A stretch of DNA of 7,623 nt from Pseudomonadota bacterium (GCA_963205465.1 CAUJKG010000422.1:1-7623); one strand, 5' to 3'; counted from the stretch's first letter, positions 1-6,827 are shown. The notes: generated by a model from the letters alone, not told the origin. Made by a program: numbers and translations.

Positions 1-198
1 TTTTCAGTCATACGTCTTGGGAGTCCCGCCTGCACGACCCGCGGCTTCGTCGTGAAGGAGTTCCAGCTGGTAGTCGACTATTTTGCCGAAGTACTGAACG
101 TGCTTTGGCAGAAGGGCGTGGACGTGGATTCGGCGGTCGAAGGTGCTGTGCGCGAGAAGGTCACGAAACTTCTCGATCGCTTTCCGATTTATTCGTGA
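1..198 (+). CDS. glyA: Serine hydroxymethyltransferase, C-terminal fragment (5' end outside the window)
   Basis: This is the last 65 codons of a PLP-dependent enzyme that interconverts serine and glycine and charges tetrahydrofolate with a one-carbon unit in the cytosol. Frame 1 is open from base 1 to a TGA at 196-198. The visible part carries the family signature near the C-terminus (IRLGSPACTTRGF, compare the usual GIRxGTPAxTxRGF) and ends in RFPIYS, matching the usual RFP(I/V)Y end of bacterial GlyA. nrdR starts 27 nt downstream; glyA-nrdR-rib is a common alphaproteobacterial order. Oddities: the conserved Gly before I-R is Val, the TPA motif is SPA, and the first eight codons (TTT, TCA, GTC, ATA, CGT, CTT, GGG, AGT) are unlike the GC-rich codons elsewhere. 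The family call is secure from the signature and context. Whether this is a divergent copy or a poor-quality sequence edge cannot be told from here. Confidence 0.88.
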   Translation, partial: FSVIRLGSPACTTRGFVVKEFQLVVDYFAEVLNVLWQKGVDVDSAVEGAVREKVTKLLDRFPIYS

Positions 199-225
199 AC
201 GAGAGCCGGGCGAGGGCCATAGGAA

Positions 226-711
226 ATGCGGTGTCCGTTTTGCGGTAACGCCGATACGCAGGTGAAGGACTCGCGGCCGACGGAAGATTCGGCCGCGATC
301 CGCCGCCGCCGTGTCTGCCCGCAATGCGGCCAGCGCTTTACCACCTTTGAGCGCGTGCAGTTGCGTGAGCTTACGGTGTTGAAGCGGAACGGCCGCCGCA
401 CCCCGTTCGATCGCGACAAGCTCCTGCGCTCGGTCCAGATCGCACTGCGCAAGCGGCCGGTTGCGCCGGAGCGTATCGACCAGATGGTGTCGGGCATCGT
501 GCGCCGTCTTGAAAGCCAAGGCGACGAAGAGATCACATCGGAGATGATCGGCGAACTCGTCATGGACGGGCTGAAGCAGCTCGACGATGTCGCTTATGTG
601 CGCTTCGCTTCGGTCTATCGCAATTTCCGCGATCCAAAGGATTTCGAGGACGTACTCGGCGAACTCAGCGAGGGCGAACGGCCCAAAGAACGGCCTACGG
701 GTGCCGGATAA
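226..711 (+). CDS. nrdR: Transcriptional repressor NrdR
   Basis: NrdR senses nucleotides and represses ribonucleotide reductase genes by binding NrdR boxes. The 161-residue product begins MRCPFC and has a four-cysteine zinc ribbon (C3, C6, C31, C34) with the basic RRRR stretch at 26-29 and the RFTTFE motif at 37-42. An ATP-cone domain follows from about residue 49 to 139, including the VAYVRFASVYRNF segment. The length is near the usual 150-160, with a short charged C-terminal tail (about 145-161) that is probably disordered. The start is the only sensible one because the zinc-ribbon cysteines begin at residue 3; a GAGGG at 212-216 lies 9 nt upstream. It lies 27 nt after glyA and 6 nt before ribD, so it is probably co-transcribed with both. 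I see no NrdR box in the window, so its targets are elsewhere. Confidence 0.97.
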   Translation: MRCPFCGNADTQVKDSRPTEDSAAIRRRRVCPQCGQRFTTFERVQLRELTVLKRNGRRTPFDRDKLLRSVQIALRKRPVAPERIDQMVSGIVRRLESQGDEEITSEMIGELVMDGLKQLDDVAYVRFASVYRNFRDPKDFEDVLGELSEGERPKERPTGAG

Positions 712-717
712 AACATA

Positions 718-1869
718 ATGCGTGCGGTGCAATTTCCGAATGCCATGCCACCGGCGGGTAACGACGATGCGCGCTTCATGGCGGCAGCGCTCAATTATGG
801 CCGCCGTCATATGGGCATGGCCGCGCCGAATCCGTCGGTTGGTGCAGTCATCGTGCGCACCGGCGGCGAGCCTGTCATCCTTGCACGGGGCGTTACCGCG
901 AAAGGCGGTAGGCCGCATGCGGAAACCGAAGCGCTGAAGATCGCGGGCGAAGCCGCGAAAGGCTCGACCGTTTATGTGACCTTGGAGCCGTGCGCGCATC
1001 AATCGAAAACGCCGCCCTGCGCGAGCGCACTTGTTCGCGCCGAGGTTGGCCGGGTCGTGATCGCCATCGAGGATCCGAACCCGCTGGTTTCCGGAAACGG
1101 CATCCGTATGCTCCGCGATGCCGGGATCGAGACGATCGTCGGCGTCGGGGCCGCGCAGGCGAAGATCGATCACGCCGGACACTTCCGGCTGGTGCGGGAC
1201 GGGCGGCCGCATATCGTGCTCAAGATCGCCGTTTCCGCCGATGGCAAGACCGGACTGGCGGGCCGCAAGCCCGCGCGAATCTCCGGCCCGGTTTCGACGG
1301 CGGAGGCGCATATCCTGCGCGCGACCTGCGACGCCATCATGGTCGGCAGCGGCACGGTGCTGGCCGATAATCCGCAACTCGATTGCCGCCTGCCGGGCAT
1401 GGAAGACCGTTCGCCGATCCGGGTCGTACTCGACGGCTCGTTGCAGATCTCGCTCGACAGCCGTCTGGTGCAGACCGCTCACGAGCGCAAGCTGATCGTG
1501 ATCGCGGGAGAAAATGCTCCCACCGACAATGAAAACGCGCTGGTTCAGCGTGGCGTCGAGGTGGTGCGGGTGCCGTGCCGCCGGGATCGCCATCGCAAGA
1601 TGATCGTGGCAGAGGCGATGCAGGAGCTGGGCAAGCGCGGCATCACGCGGCTCCTGGTGGAAGGCGGGCCGATTTTGTCGGCGTCGCTCTTGCAAAGCGA
1701 TCTGGTCGACGAGGCGGTTGTCGTGCAGGCTCCGGTAACGCTCGGAGCCGGTGCTATCGACGCCCTCGAAGGAATGCCGCTCGATGCCTTACTCACGTCA
1801 CCCAGGCTCGCGATCATCGAGGAACGCGCCTTGGGCGAAGACCACATGATCCGCCTGTTCCGGAAGTAG
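718..1869 (+). CDS. ribD: Bifunctional diaminohydroxyphosphoribosylaminopyrimidine deaminase / 5-amino-6-(5-phosphoribosylamino)uracil reductase
   Basis: RibD carries out two cytosolic steps of riboflavin synthesis: deamination of the pyrimidine made from GTP, then NADPH-dependent reduction of its ribose side chain. The N-terminal deaminase (about 17-160) has the zinc site H67-A-E69, with E69 as proton donor, and cysteines C92 and C101 in a PCAHQSKTPPC motif, plus NPSVGAVIV at 38-46. The C-terminal reductase (about 163-383) has LKIAVSADGKT (168-178), GTVLADNPQL with T213, D217 and L221, then R224, and LLVEGGP (312-318) with E315. These match the NADP- and ribose-binding positions of the E. 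coli enzyme. The 383-residue length is normal to slightly long. The ATG at 718 follows the nrdR stop by 6 nt but has no clear Shine-Dalgarno; Met10 (745) or Met21 (778) are possible later starts, and conserved sequence begins only around residue 17. ribE follows after 3 nt. Confidence 0.96.
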   Translation: MRAVQFPNAMPPAGNDDARFMAAALNYGRRHMGMAAPNPSVGAVIVRTGGEPVILARGVTAKGGRPHAETEALKIAGEAAKGSTVYVTLEPCAHQSKTPPCASALVRAEVGRVVIAIEDPNPLVSGNGIRMLRDAGIETIVGVGAAQAKIDHAGHFRLVRDGRPHIVLKIAVSADGKTGLAGRKPARISGPVSTAEAHILRATCDAIMVGSGTVLADNPQLDCRLPGMEDRSPIRVVLDGSLQISLDSRLVQTAHERKLIVIAGENAPTDNENALVQRGVEVVRVPCRRDRHRKMIVAEAMQELGKRGITRLLVEGGPILSASLLQSDLVDEAVVVQAPVTLGAGAIDALEGMPLDALLTSPRLAIIEERALGEDHMIRLFRK

Positions 1870-1872
1870 AAG

Positions 1873-2481
1873 ATGTTTACTGGAATTGTCACCGATGTCG
1901 GCGTGATCCGCTCCGAGGCAGGGCATTTCGATGCCGCATCGAAAGCCAACGTCAAGCGCATGAAGATCGGCACCCGCTACGATGCGAAGACCATCGATCT
2001 CGGTGCGTCGATCATGGTCAACGGCATTTGTCTTACCGTCGTGAGCCGCGACGAGGACTGGTTCGAGGTCGATGTGGGTCCCGAAACGCTGCGCGTCACG
2101 ACCGCAGGCGATTGGCCGGCCAACAAGAAAGTCAATCTGGAGCGCTCGCTGAAACTCGGCGACGAACTCGGCGGACATCTGGTCAGTGGCCATGTGGATG
2201 GCATTGCCGAAGTGGTCTTACGCGAAGACTTCGATCAGTCCTCGCGCATCACCTTGCGCGCGCCGGAGGCGCTTGCGCGCTATATCGCGGTCAAGGGATC
2301 GGTTGCGCTGGACGGGATTTCGCTCACCGTGAACGAGGTGAAGGGGCGCGATTTTTCCGTCCACCTGATCCCGCATACCTTGCAGGTCACGAACTGGAAC
2401 GGCTTGAAGGCCGGCGACAAGGTTAATCTCGAAGTCGATCAGCTCGCGCGCTACGTCGCCCGGCTTGCCGAGTTCCAATAG
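1873..2481 (+). CDS. ribE: Riboflavin synthase, alpha chain
   Basis: This enzyme dismutates two 6,7-dimethyl-8-ribityllumazine molecules into riboflavin and a pyrimidine that is recycled by RibH. The 202-residue protein has the diagnostic MFTGIV start and two tandem lumazine-binding barrels (about 1-97 and 98-190). Barrel 1 shows GICLTV with C53, the counterpart of the catalytic-region cysteine, and ETLRVTT at 71-77. Barrel 2 shows GHLVSGHVDG (101-110), DGISLTVNEV (147-156) and HLIPHTL (164-170). The C-terminal VDQLARYVARL helix, used in trimer formation in this family, is present. GGAAG at 1862-1866, inside the end of ribD, gives a plausible ribosome site 6 nt before the ATG. It lies 3 nt after ribD and 18 nt before ribH, consistent with translational coupling. 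The gene is called ribE in many species and ribC in others. Confidence 0.97.
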   Translation: MFTGIVTDVGVIRSEAGHFDAASKANVKRMKIGTRYDAKTIDLGASIMVNGICLTVVSRDEDWFEVDVGPETLRVTTAGDWPANKKVNLERSLKLGDELGGHLVSGHVDGIAEVVLREDFDQSSRITLRAPEALARYIAVKGSVALDGISLTVNEVKGRDFSVHLIPHTLQVTNWNGLKAGDKVNLEVDQLARYVARLAEFQ

Positions 2482-2499
2482 GGGCGGTATCGCATCGTC

Positions 2500-2973
2500 A
2501 TGGCATTCAAACCCGCACCGCTGGTCGCAGAGACACCTATCGAAGGCGCGAAACTTCTCGTCATCGACGCACGTTTTCACGAGGCGATAGCCGACGAACT
2601 TGTCGCCGGCGCGTTCGCCCGAATCGAACAGGCCAAGGCGAAAGCCGACCGCATCAGCGTGCCGGGCGCGCTCGAAATTCCGATCGCGGCCTCGATCGCG
2701 ATCGGCTCGGGCCGCTACGAGGGCGTGGTCGGGCTCGGCTGCGTCATCCGTGGCGAGACCGAACATTTCGGAATTGTCGCCTATGAATCCGCGCACGCAT
2801 TGATGCGTCTCGGCGTGGAAAAGCGCATCGCGGTTGCGAACGGCATTCTCACGGTCGAGAACGAAGAGCAGGCCTGGAAGCGTGCGCGGCGGGAGGAAGG
2901 CAATGTCGGCGGCGGTGCCGCTTCCGCCGCACTCGCGCTGATCCGTATCGCGCGCGCCCAGATCGGCCGCTGA
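2500..2973 (+). CDS. ribH: 6,7-dimethyl-8-ribityllumazine synthase (active-site lysine position is valine)
   Basis: RibH condenses 5-amino-6-ribitylaminouracil with dihydroxybutanone phosphate to make lumazine, the substrate of RibE. The 157-residue product has the family layout: ARFHEAIADEL with F26 (ring-stacking position), VPGALEIP (54-61), GCVIRGETEHF (80-90) with H89, and NGILTVENEEQA (114-125), then R128, which aligns with the phosphate-binding Arg127 of Bacillus subtilis. It most resembles the short RibH1-type proteins of Hyphomicrobiales. Eight residues after R128, where B. subtilis has Lys135 and relatives usually read NKGG, this protein reads NVGG (V136; codon GTC at 2905-2907). All other signature residues are intact, so it is probably functional or partly so. 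A G-rich stretch at 2481-2487 overlapping the ribE stop may serve as ribosome site, though it is far (about 13 nt) from the ATG. Some relatives carry a second ribH elsewhere in the genome. Confidence 0.95.
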   Translation: MAFKPAPLVAETPIEGAKLLVIDARFHEAIADELVAGAFARIEQAKAKADRISVPGALEIPIAASIAIGSGRYEGVVGLGCVIRGETEHFGIVAYESAHALMRLGVEKRIAVANGILTVENEEQAWKRARREEGNVGGGAASAALALIRIARAQIGR

Positions 2974-2987
2974 GCGCGGCGCTGAAC

Positions 2988-3452
2988 ATGGCAAAAACCT
3001 CGCTCAAGGAAAGAAGTGCGGCCCGGCTCGCGGCCGTGCAGGCGCTCTATCAAATGGATATCGCCGCAAGCCCGCTGCAGAACGTGCTGACCGAGTTCGA
3101 GCGGCACTGGATCGGCCGCGAAATCGAGGGCGAGCGTTATGAAGAGGCGGAAGAGAAACACTTCCGCAACGTGGTCGAGGGCGTGGTGCGTGAGCAGCTC
3201 ACGCTCGATCCCCTGATCGATAAGACATTGAACGAAGGCTGGCCGCTCAAGCGGGTCGAGAGCGTGCTGCGCGCAACCCTGCGGGCGGGCGCCTACGAGC
3301 TCAATCATCGCCGCGACATTCCGGTACGCGCGGTGGTTAGCGAATATGTCGATGTGGCCGCGGCCTTCCTCGACAAGGACGATGTCGGCATGGTGAATGC
3401 GGTGCTCGACAAGCTGGCGCGGGTGGTGCGGCCCAAGGACTTCGCCAACTGA
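2988..3452 (+). CDS. nusB: Transcription antitermination factor NusB
   Basis: NusB, with NusE (ribosomal protein S10), binds boxA RNA and lets RNA polymerase read through rRNA operons. The 154-residue all-helical protein shows the arginine-rich N-terminal RNA-contact helix (RSAARLAAVQALYQMD, 9-24). It also has the core segment GWPLKRVESVLRATLRAGAYEL (84-105) and the C-terminal IPVRAVVSEYVDVA followed by FLDKDDVGMVNAVLDKLAR (111-145), all typical of the family. The length is as expected. It starts 14 nt after ribH; the upstream sequence has only a weak ribosome site, so coupling to ribH translation is likely. The ribH-nusB pairing is widely conserved in bacteria. The stop codon lies 1 nt before the thiL ATG. 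Confidence 0.97.
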   Translation: MAKTSLKERSAARLAAVQALYQMDIAASPLQNVLTEFERHWIGREIEGERYEEAEEKHFRNVVEGVVREQLTLDPLIDKTLNEGWPLKRVESVLRATLRAGAYELNHRRDIPVRAVVSEYVDVAAAFLDKDDVGMVNAVLDKLARVVRPKDFAN

Positions 3453-3453
3453 G

Positions 3454-4449
3454 ATGACTGGAAAGCGCGAACCGAGCGGCGAGGACAAGCTGATCGAGCG
3501 CTTCTTCAAACCGCTCGCATCGCATCCCGGTGCGCTCGCACTCTCCGACGATGCCGCTTGCCTGACGCCTCCGGCGGGGCACGATCTCGTCCTGACCGCG
3601 GACATGGTCGTCGCCGGCGTACATTTCTTCGCGACCGATCCTGCCGAAACGATTGGGAAAAAAGCGCTTCGGGTAAATCTCTCCGACCTTGCTGCCAAAG
3701 GGGCCGAGCCCGTCGGCGCGCTCATGACGATCTCGTTTCAAGGGCGCGCCGATGAATCGTGGATCGAGAAATTCGCGCAAGGGCTCGGCGAGGATTGCGT
3801 GGCCTATGGTTGTCCGCTGCTCGGCGGCGACACCACGAAGACGCCGGGACCGCTTTCGATCTCGATCACCGCGATCGGCAAGGTGCCTGCGGGCAAGATG
3901 GTGCGCCGGGCTGGCGCGAAGCCGGGCGATCTCGTGGTGGTCTCCGGCACGATCGGCGACGGGGCGCTTGGGCTTAAAGCGCTGCGCGGAGGCAGCAGGC
4001 TTGGGCGGCTATCTCGCGAACAGACCGACGAATTGATCCGGCGCTACCGCGTTCCCGAGCCGAAGCTCGCGCTTGCGCCGCTTCTGCGCGAATACGCCAG
4101 TGCCGCGATGGATGTTTCGGATGGGCTGGTCGGCGATCTCGGCAAGCTCGCCGCGAGTTCAGGTGTCGGGGCGTTGGTCGAGGTCGCGAAGGTGCCGCTC
4201 TCGAACCCTGCATATGAAGCGCTGGAGACGGTGCCCGCGCTTCTGCAGGACGTGCTGACGGGCGGCGACGACTACGAAGTACTCGCTGCGATTGCCGAAG
4301 CCCGCTTTCCCGCTTTTGCCGAGGCCGCGGGCCGGGCTGGGGTCCCCGTCACGGCCATCGGCCGATTCTCTTCCGGGGATGGGATTCGGGCGATCGGGCT
4401 CCGGGGCGAGGAACTTTCTTTCGCAAAGAACGCCTACAGCCATTTCTAG
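3454..4449 (+). CDS. thiL: Thiamine-monophosphate kinase
   Basis: ThiL phosphorylates thiamine monophosphate with ATP to give the active cofactor thiamine diphosphate. The 331-residue protein belongs to the PurM/ThiL/SelD fold. Visible Mg-ATP and substrate motifs are SDDAA (31-35; GDDxA in E. coli), LTADMVVAGVHF (47-58), VNLSDLAAKGAEP (74-86), LLGGDTT (122-128), GAKPGDLVVVSGTIGDGALG (154-173), AMDVSDGLVGDLG (218-230) and LTGGDDYEVL (268-277). The start is taken at 3454, 1 nt after the nusB stop (TGAGATG), because the frame upstream of it lies inside nusB and encodes nothing family-like, and because the length then matches E. coli ThiL (about 325). It appears to be the last gene of the operon. 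No thiamine (TPP) riboswitch precedes it, so expression should follow the operon promoter. No anomalies were seen. Confidence 0.96.
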   Translation: MTGKREPSGEDKLIERFFKPLASHPGALALSDDAACLTPPAGHDLVLTADMVVAGVHFFATDPAETIGKKALRVNLSDLAAKGAEPVGALMTISFQGRADESWIEKFAQGLGEDCVAYGCPLLGGDTTKTPGPLSISITAIGKVPAGKMVRRAGAKPGDLVVVSGTIGDGALGLKALRGGSRLGRLSREQTDELIRRYRVPEPKLALAPLLREYASAAMDVSDGLVGDLGKLAASSGVGALVEVAKVPLSNPAYEALETVPALLQDVLTGGDDYEVLAAIAEARFPAFAEAAGRAGVPVTAIGRFSSGDGIRAIGLRGEELSFAKNAYSHF

Positions 4450-4626
4450 GCCGAAAGTAAGCGCTTTCAGTCGCGGAATCCTGCTGAATCCTCGCCCGCC
4501 CTTGTTGCGCCGCGAGGGCATTTTTGGCAAAGGTGGCCCCGCTTTGGGGGGTGCCCTGAAGGCTCTCGCGCCGGGCTGATGGTCTGCGACGCGCAAGCAA
4601 TTCGACAGAAGACTAGGGGCAAATCA
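4450..4626 (+). promoter_or_regulatory. Gene-free leader upstream of hppA with potential for a long structured hairpin
   Basis: This 177-nt spacer should hold the hppA promoter and 5' UTR. I could not place a convincing -35/-10 pair. It can fold: CGCGAG (4511-4516) plus GGCA (4517-4520) can pair with TGCC (4552-4555) and CTCGCG (4565-4570), leaving an asymmetric bulge (4556-4564). Inside this, CAAAG (4528-4532) can pair with CTTTG (4542-4546). A second, weak hairpin GAAAG/CTTTC (4453-4468) follows the thiL stop without a T-run. There is no clear intrinsic terminator here, so read-through from thiL into hppA is possible. The folding is read by eye, and high G+C makes chance pairing likely. Confidence 0.4.
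4615..4619 (+). promoter_or_regulatory. Shine-Dalgarno AGGGG that fixes the hppA start
   Basis: AGGGG sits 7 nt before the ATG at 4627. The alternative in-frame ATG at 4579 has no such site and would add 16 polar residues ahead of the first membrane helix, so 4627 is preferred. Confidence 0.75.
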
Positions 4627-6756
4627 ATGCTTGCTATATGGCTGATTCTCGCCTGCGGCGTACTCGCGATTGCGTACGGCGTCTGGGCGACGAATTCTGT
4701 TCTATCCTCGGACGCTGGTAACCAGCGGATGCAGGAAATCGCGGCTGCGATCCGCGAAGGCGCGCAGGCGTACCTGCGCCGCCAATACGCGACGATCGGT
4801 ATCGTCGGTATCGTTATTTTCGCTCTCGTCTGGTGGCTGTTGGGCGCGCTCGTCGCGGTCGGCTTCGCCATCGGCGCGATCCTGTCCGGCGCGACCGGCT
4901 TCATTGGCATGAACATCTCGGTGCGCGCGAATGTTCGCACCGCGCAGGCTGCCACGAAGTCGCTCGGCCAGGGCCTCGACCTCGCTTTCAAGTCGGGTGC
5001 GATCACGGGCATGCTCGTGGCCGGCCTCGCGCTTCTCGGCGTTGCGGGTTACTACGGCTTTCTCGTGTACGGCATGGGTCTGAACCCGGCGAGCCGCACG
5101 GTCGTCGACGCGCTGGTCGCGCTCGGCTTCGGTGCTTCGCTGATCTCGATCTTCGCCCGTCTCGGCGGCGGCATCTTCACCAAGGGTGCGGACGTCGGCG
5201 GCGATCTTGTCGGTAAAGTCGAAGCCGGCATTCCCGAGGATGATCCGCGCAACCCCGCCACGATCGCGGACAACGTCGGCGACAACGTCGGCGACTGTGC
5301 CGGCATGGCAGCCGACCTGTTCGAAACCTATGCGGTGACCGTCGTTGCGACGATGGTGCTGGCTGCGATCTTCTTCGCCGGCTCGCCGCTGTTCAACAGC
5401 CTGTTGATCTATCCGCTCGCGATCTGCGGCATCTGCATCATCACCTCGATCATCGGCACCTTCTTCGTGAAGCTGCCGGCGAACGAGTCGATCATGGGTG
5501 CGCTCTACCGCGGCTTCATCGCCTCGGCAGTGCTCTCGATCCCGGCGCTCGCGCTGGTCACGCACTACCTGCTCGGCTGGAATACGCCGATCACGGCGCA
5601 GGGCGTTACCTTCACCGGCACTTCGCTGTTCTGGTGCGGTGTTGCGGGTCTGGTCGTTACCGGCCTGATCGTGTGGGTCACCGAGTACTACACCGGCACC
5701 GACTATCGCCCGGTGAAGTCGATCGCACAGGCGTCGGTGACCGGTCACGGCACCAACATCATCCAGGGTCTCGCGGTCTCGATGGAAGCGACCGCGGTAC
5801 CGGCGCTCATCATCATCGGTGGCATCTTGGTGACGTACTGGCTCGCGGGCCTGTTCGGCATCGCGATCGCGGTGACGGCGATGCTTGCACTCGCGGGCAT
5901 GGTCGTGGCGCTCGACGCTTTCGGTCCTGTTACCGACAACGCCGGCGGCATCGCCGAAATGTCGGGCCTGCCGAAGGATGTCCGCAAGGCAACCGACGCG
6001 CTCGACGCGGTGGGTAACACCACCAAGGCGATCACCAAGGGCTATGCGATCGGTTCGGCGGGCCTCGGCGCGCTGGTGCTGTTCGCGGCTTACACTTCGG
6101 ACCTCAACTACTTCGTGACGAACGCCGCGCAGTTCAAATACTTCACCGGCGTGAAGGTCGACTTCTCCTTGTCGAACCCCTACGTCGTCGTGGGTCTGTT
6201 GTTCGGTGGTCTCTTGCCGTACCTGTTCGGATCGATGGGCATGATGGCCGTCGGCCGTGCTGCCGGCTCGATCGTCGAAGAAGTGCGCCGTCAGTTCCGT
6301 GAAAAGCCGGGCATCATGCAGGGCAAGGACAAGCCGGATTACGGCAAGGCCGTTGACCTGCTGACCAAGGCCGCGATCAAGGAAATGATCATTCCTTCGC
6401 TGCTTCCGGTGCTGTCGCCGATCGTCGCTTACTTCGCGATCTACTACATCGCGGGTGGCGGTGCGGTCGGTAAAGCCGCGGGCTTTGCGGCGCTCGGTGC
6501 GATGCTGCTCGGTGTGATCGTGACGGGTCTCTTCGTCGCGATCTCCATGACCGCCGGTGGCGGCGCGTGGGACAACGCCACGAAGTACATCGAAGACGGT
6601 CACTTCGGCGGCAAGGGCTCCGAGCCGCACAAGGCGTCCGTCACCGGCGACACCGTCGGCGATCCCTACAAGGATACGGCCGGTCCGGCAGTGAACCCGA
6701 TGATCAAGATCACGAACATCGTGGCGCTCCTGCTGCTGGCGATCCTCGCGCACTAA
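4627..6756 (+). CDS. hppA: K+-insensitive pyrophosphate-energized proton pump (membrane H+-pyrophosphatase)
   Basis: HppA is an integral inner-membrane pump that hydrolyses pyrophosphate and moves protons across the membrane, conserving energy from PPi released in biosynthesis. The 709-residue product has about 15-16 hydrophobic helices, starting MLAIWLILACGVLAIAYGVW. The PPi/Mg site motifs are GADVGGDLVGKVEAGIPEDD (187-206), DNVGDNVGDCAGMAADLFE (215-233), DAFGPVTDNAGGIAEM (430-445), GGGAWDNATKYIE (644-656) and GDTVGDPYKDTAGPAVNP (674-691). In GNTTKAITKGYAIGSA (463-478), K467 and T470 mark the K+-independent subfamily (K+-dependent enzymes have Ala at the Lys position). The length matches Rhodospirillum rubrum HppA (about 702). 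Third-position choice is strongly biased to C/G, as in a well-expressed gene. It has its own leader and is followed by a strong terminator, so it is probably a separate transcription unit. Confidence 0.97.
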   Translation: MLAIWLILACGVLAIAYGVWATNSVLSSDAGNQRMQEIAAAIREGAQAYLRRQYATIGIVGIVIFALVWWLLGALVAVGFAIGAILSGATGFIGMNISVRANVRTAQAATKSLGQGLDLAFKSGAITGMLVAGLALLGVAGYYGFLVYGMGLNPASRTVVDALVALGFGASLISIFARLGGGIFTKGADVGGDLVGKVEAGIPEDDPRNPATIADNVGDNVGDCAGMAADLFETYAVTVVATMVLAAIFFAGSPLFNSLLIYPLAICGICIITSIIGTFFVKLPANESIMGALYRGFIASAVLSIPALALVTHYLLGWNTPITAQGVTFTGTSLFWCGVAGLVVTGLIVWVTEYYTGTDYRPVKSIAQASVTGHGTNIIQGLAVSMEATAVPALIIIGGILVTYWLAGLFGIAIAVTAMLALAGMVVALDAFGPVTDNAGGIAEMSGLPKDVRKATDALDAVGNTTKAITKGYAIGSAGLGALVLFAAYTSDLNYFVTNAAQFKYFTGVKVDFSLSNPYVVVGLLFGGLLPYLFGSMGMMAVGRAAGSIVEEVRRQFREKPGIMQGKDKPDYGKAVDLLTKAAIKEMIIPSLLPVLSPIVAYFAIYYIAGGGAVGKAAGFAALGAMLLGVIVTGLFVAISMTAGGGAWDNATKYIEDGHFGGKGSEPHKASVTGDTVGDPYKDTAGPAVNPMIKITNIVALLLLAILAH

Positions 6757-6771
6757 GCGCGATACCAAACG

Positions 6772-6811
6772 AAAAGCCCGCGGGGAGCGATCCTCGCGGG
6801 CTTTTTCTTTT
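6772..6811. terminator. Strong intrinsic terminator, probably bidirectional, between hppA and bamE
   Basis: The 15-nt arm AAAAGCCCGCGGGGA (6772-6786) pairs with TCCTCGCGGGCTTTT (6791-6805) with one G-T wobble, closing a GCGA (GNRA-type) tetraloop at 6787-6790. On the + strand the stem runs into TTTTTCTTTTT (6802-6812), ending hppA transcripts 16 nt past its stop. Read on the - strand, the A-run at 6772-6775 gives TTTT followed by CGTTT, so the same hairpin can also end bamE transcripts, whose stop lies about 16 nt from the T-rich tail. The call is from visible base pairing and position between convergent genes. Confidence 0.93.
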
Positions 6812-6827
6812 TCGCCTTGCGCTGACT

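Noticed and set aside
199..225. FMN riboswitch or NrdR box before the nrdR-rib genes
   Set aside because: The gap is only 27 nt, too short for an FMN aptamer, and no NrdR-box-like repeat is visible.
4..1695. 563-codon open frame on the - strand across glyA, nrdR and ribD
   Set aside because: Same shadow effect: it lies antisense to three recognisable genes, and its product is Arg/His/Asp-rich without any recognisable domain.
3397..3453. Upstream in-frame ATG extending thiL by 19 codons into nusB
   Set aside because: The extension lies within the conserved nusB 3' end, is not ThiL-like, and the ATG at 3454 gives the normal length.
2218..3725. Long - strand frames antisense to ribE, ribH, nusB and thiL (2218-2994 and 2781-3725)
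   Set aside because: They overlap each other and well-supported genes, with compositional shadows rather than protein-like sequence.
4453..4468. GAAAG/CTTTC hairpin after thiL as a terminator
   Set aside because: The stem is only 5 bp and no T-run follows, so it does not qualify as an intrinsic terminator.
4579..4626. Upstream ATG extending hppA by 16 codons
   Set aside because: The extension is polar, lacks a ribosome site, and the AGGGG at 4615-4619 is well spaced for the ATG at 4627.
4702..6768. 688-codon open frame antisense to hppA
   Set aside because: It mirrors the third-position GC bias of hppA, has a low-complexity Arg/Asp/His-rich translation, matches no family, and overlaps a certain gene completely.
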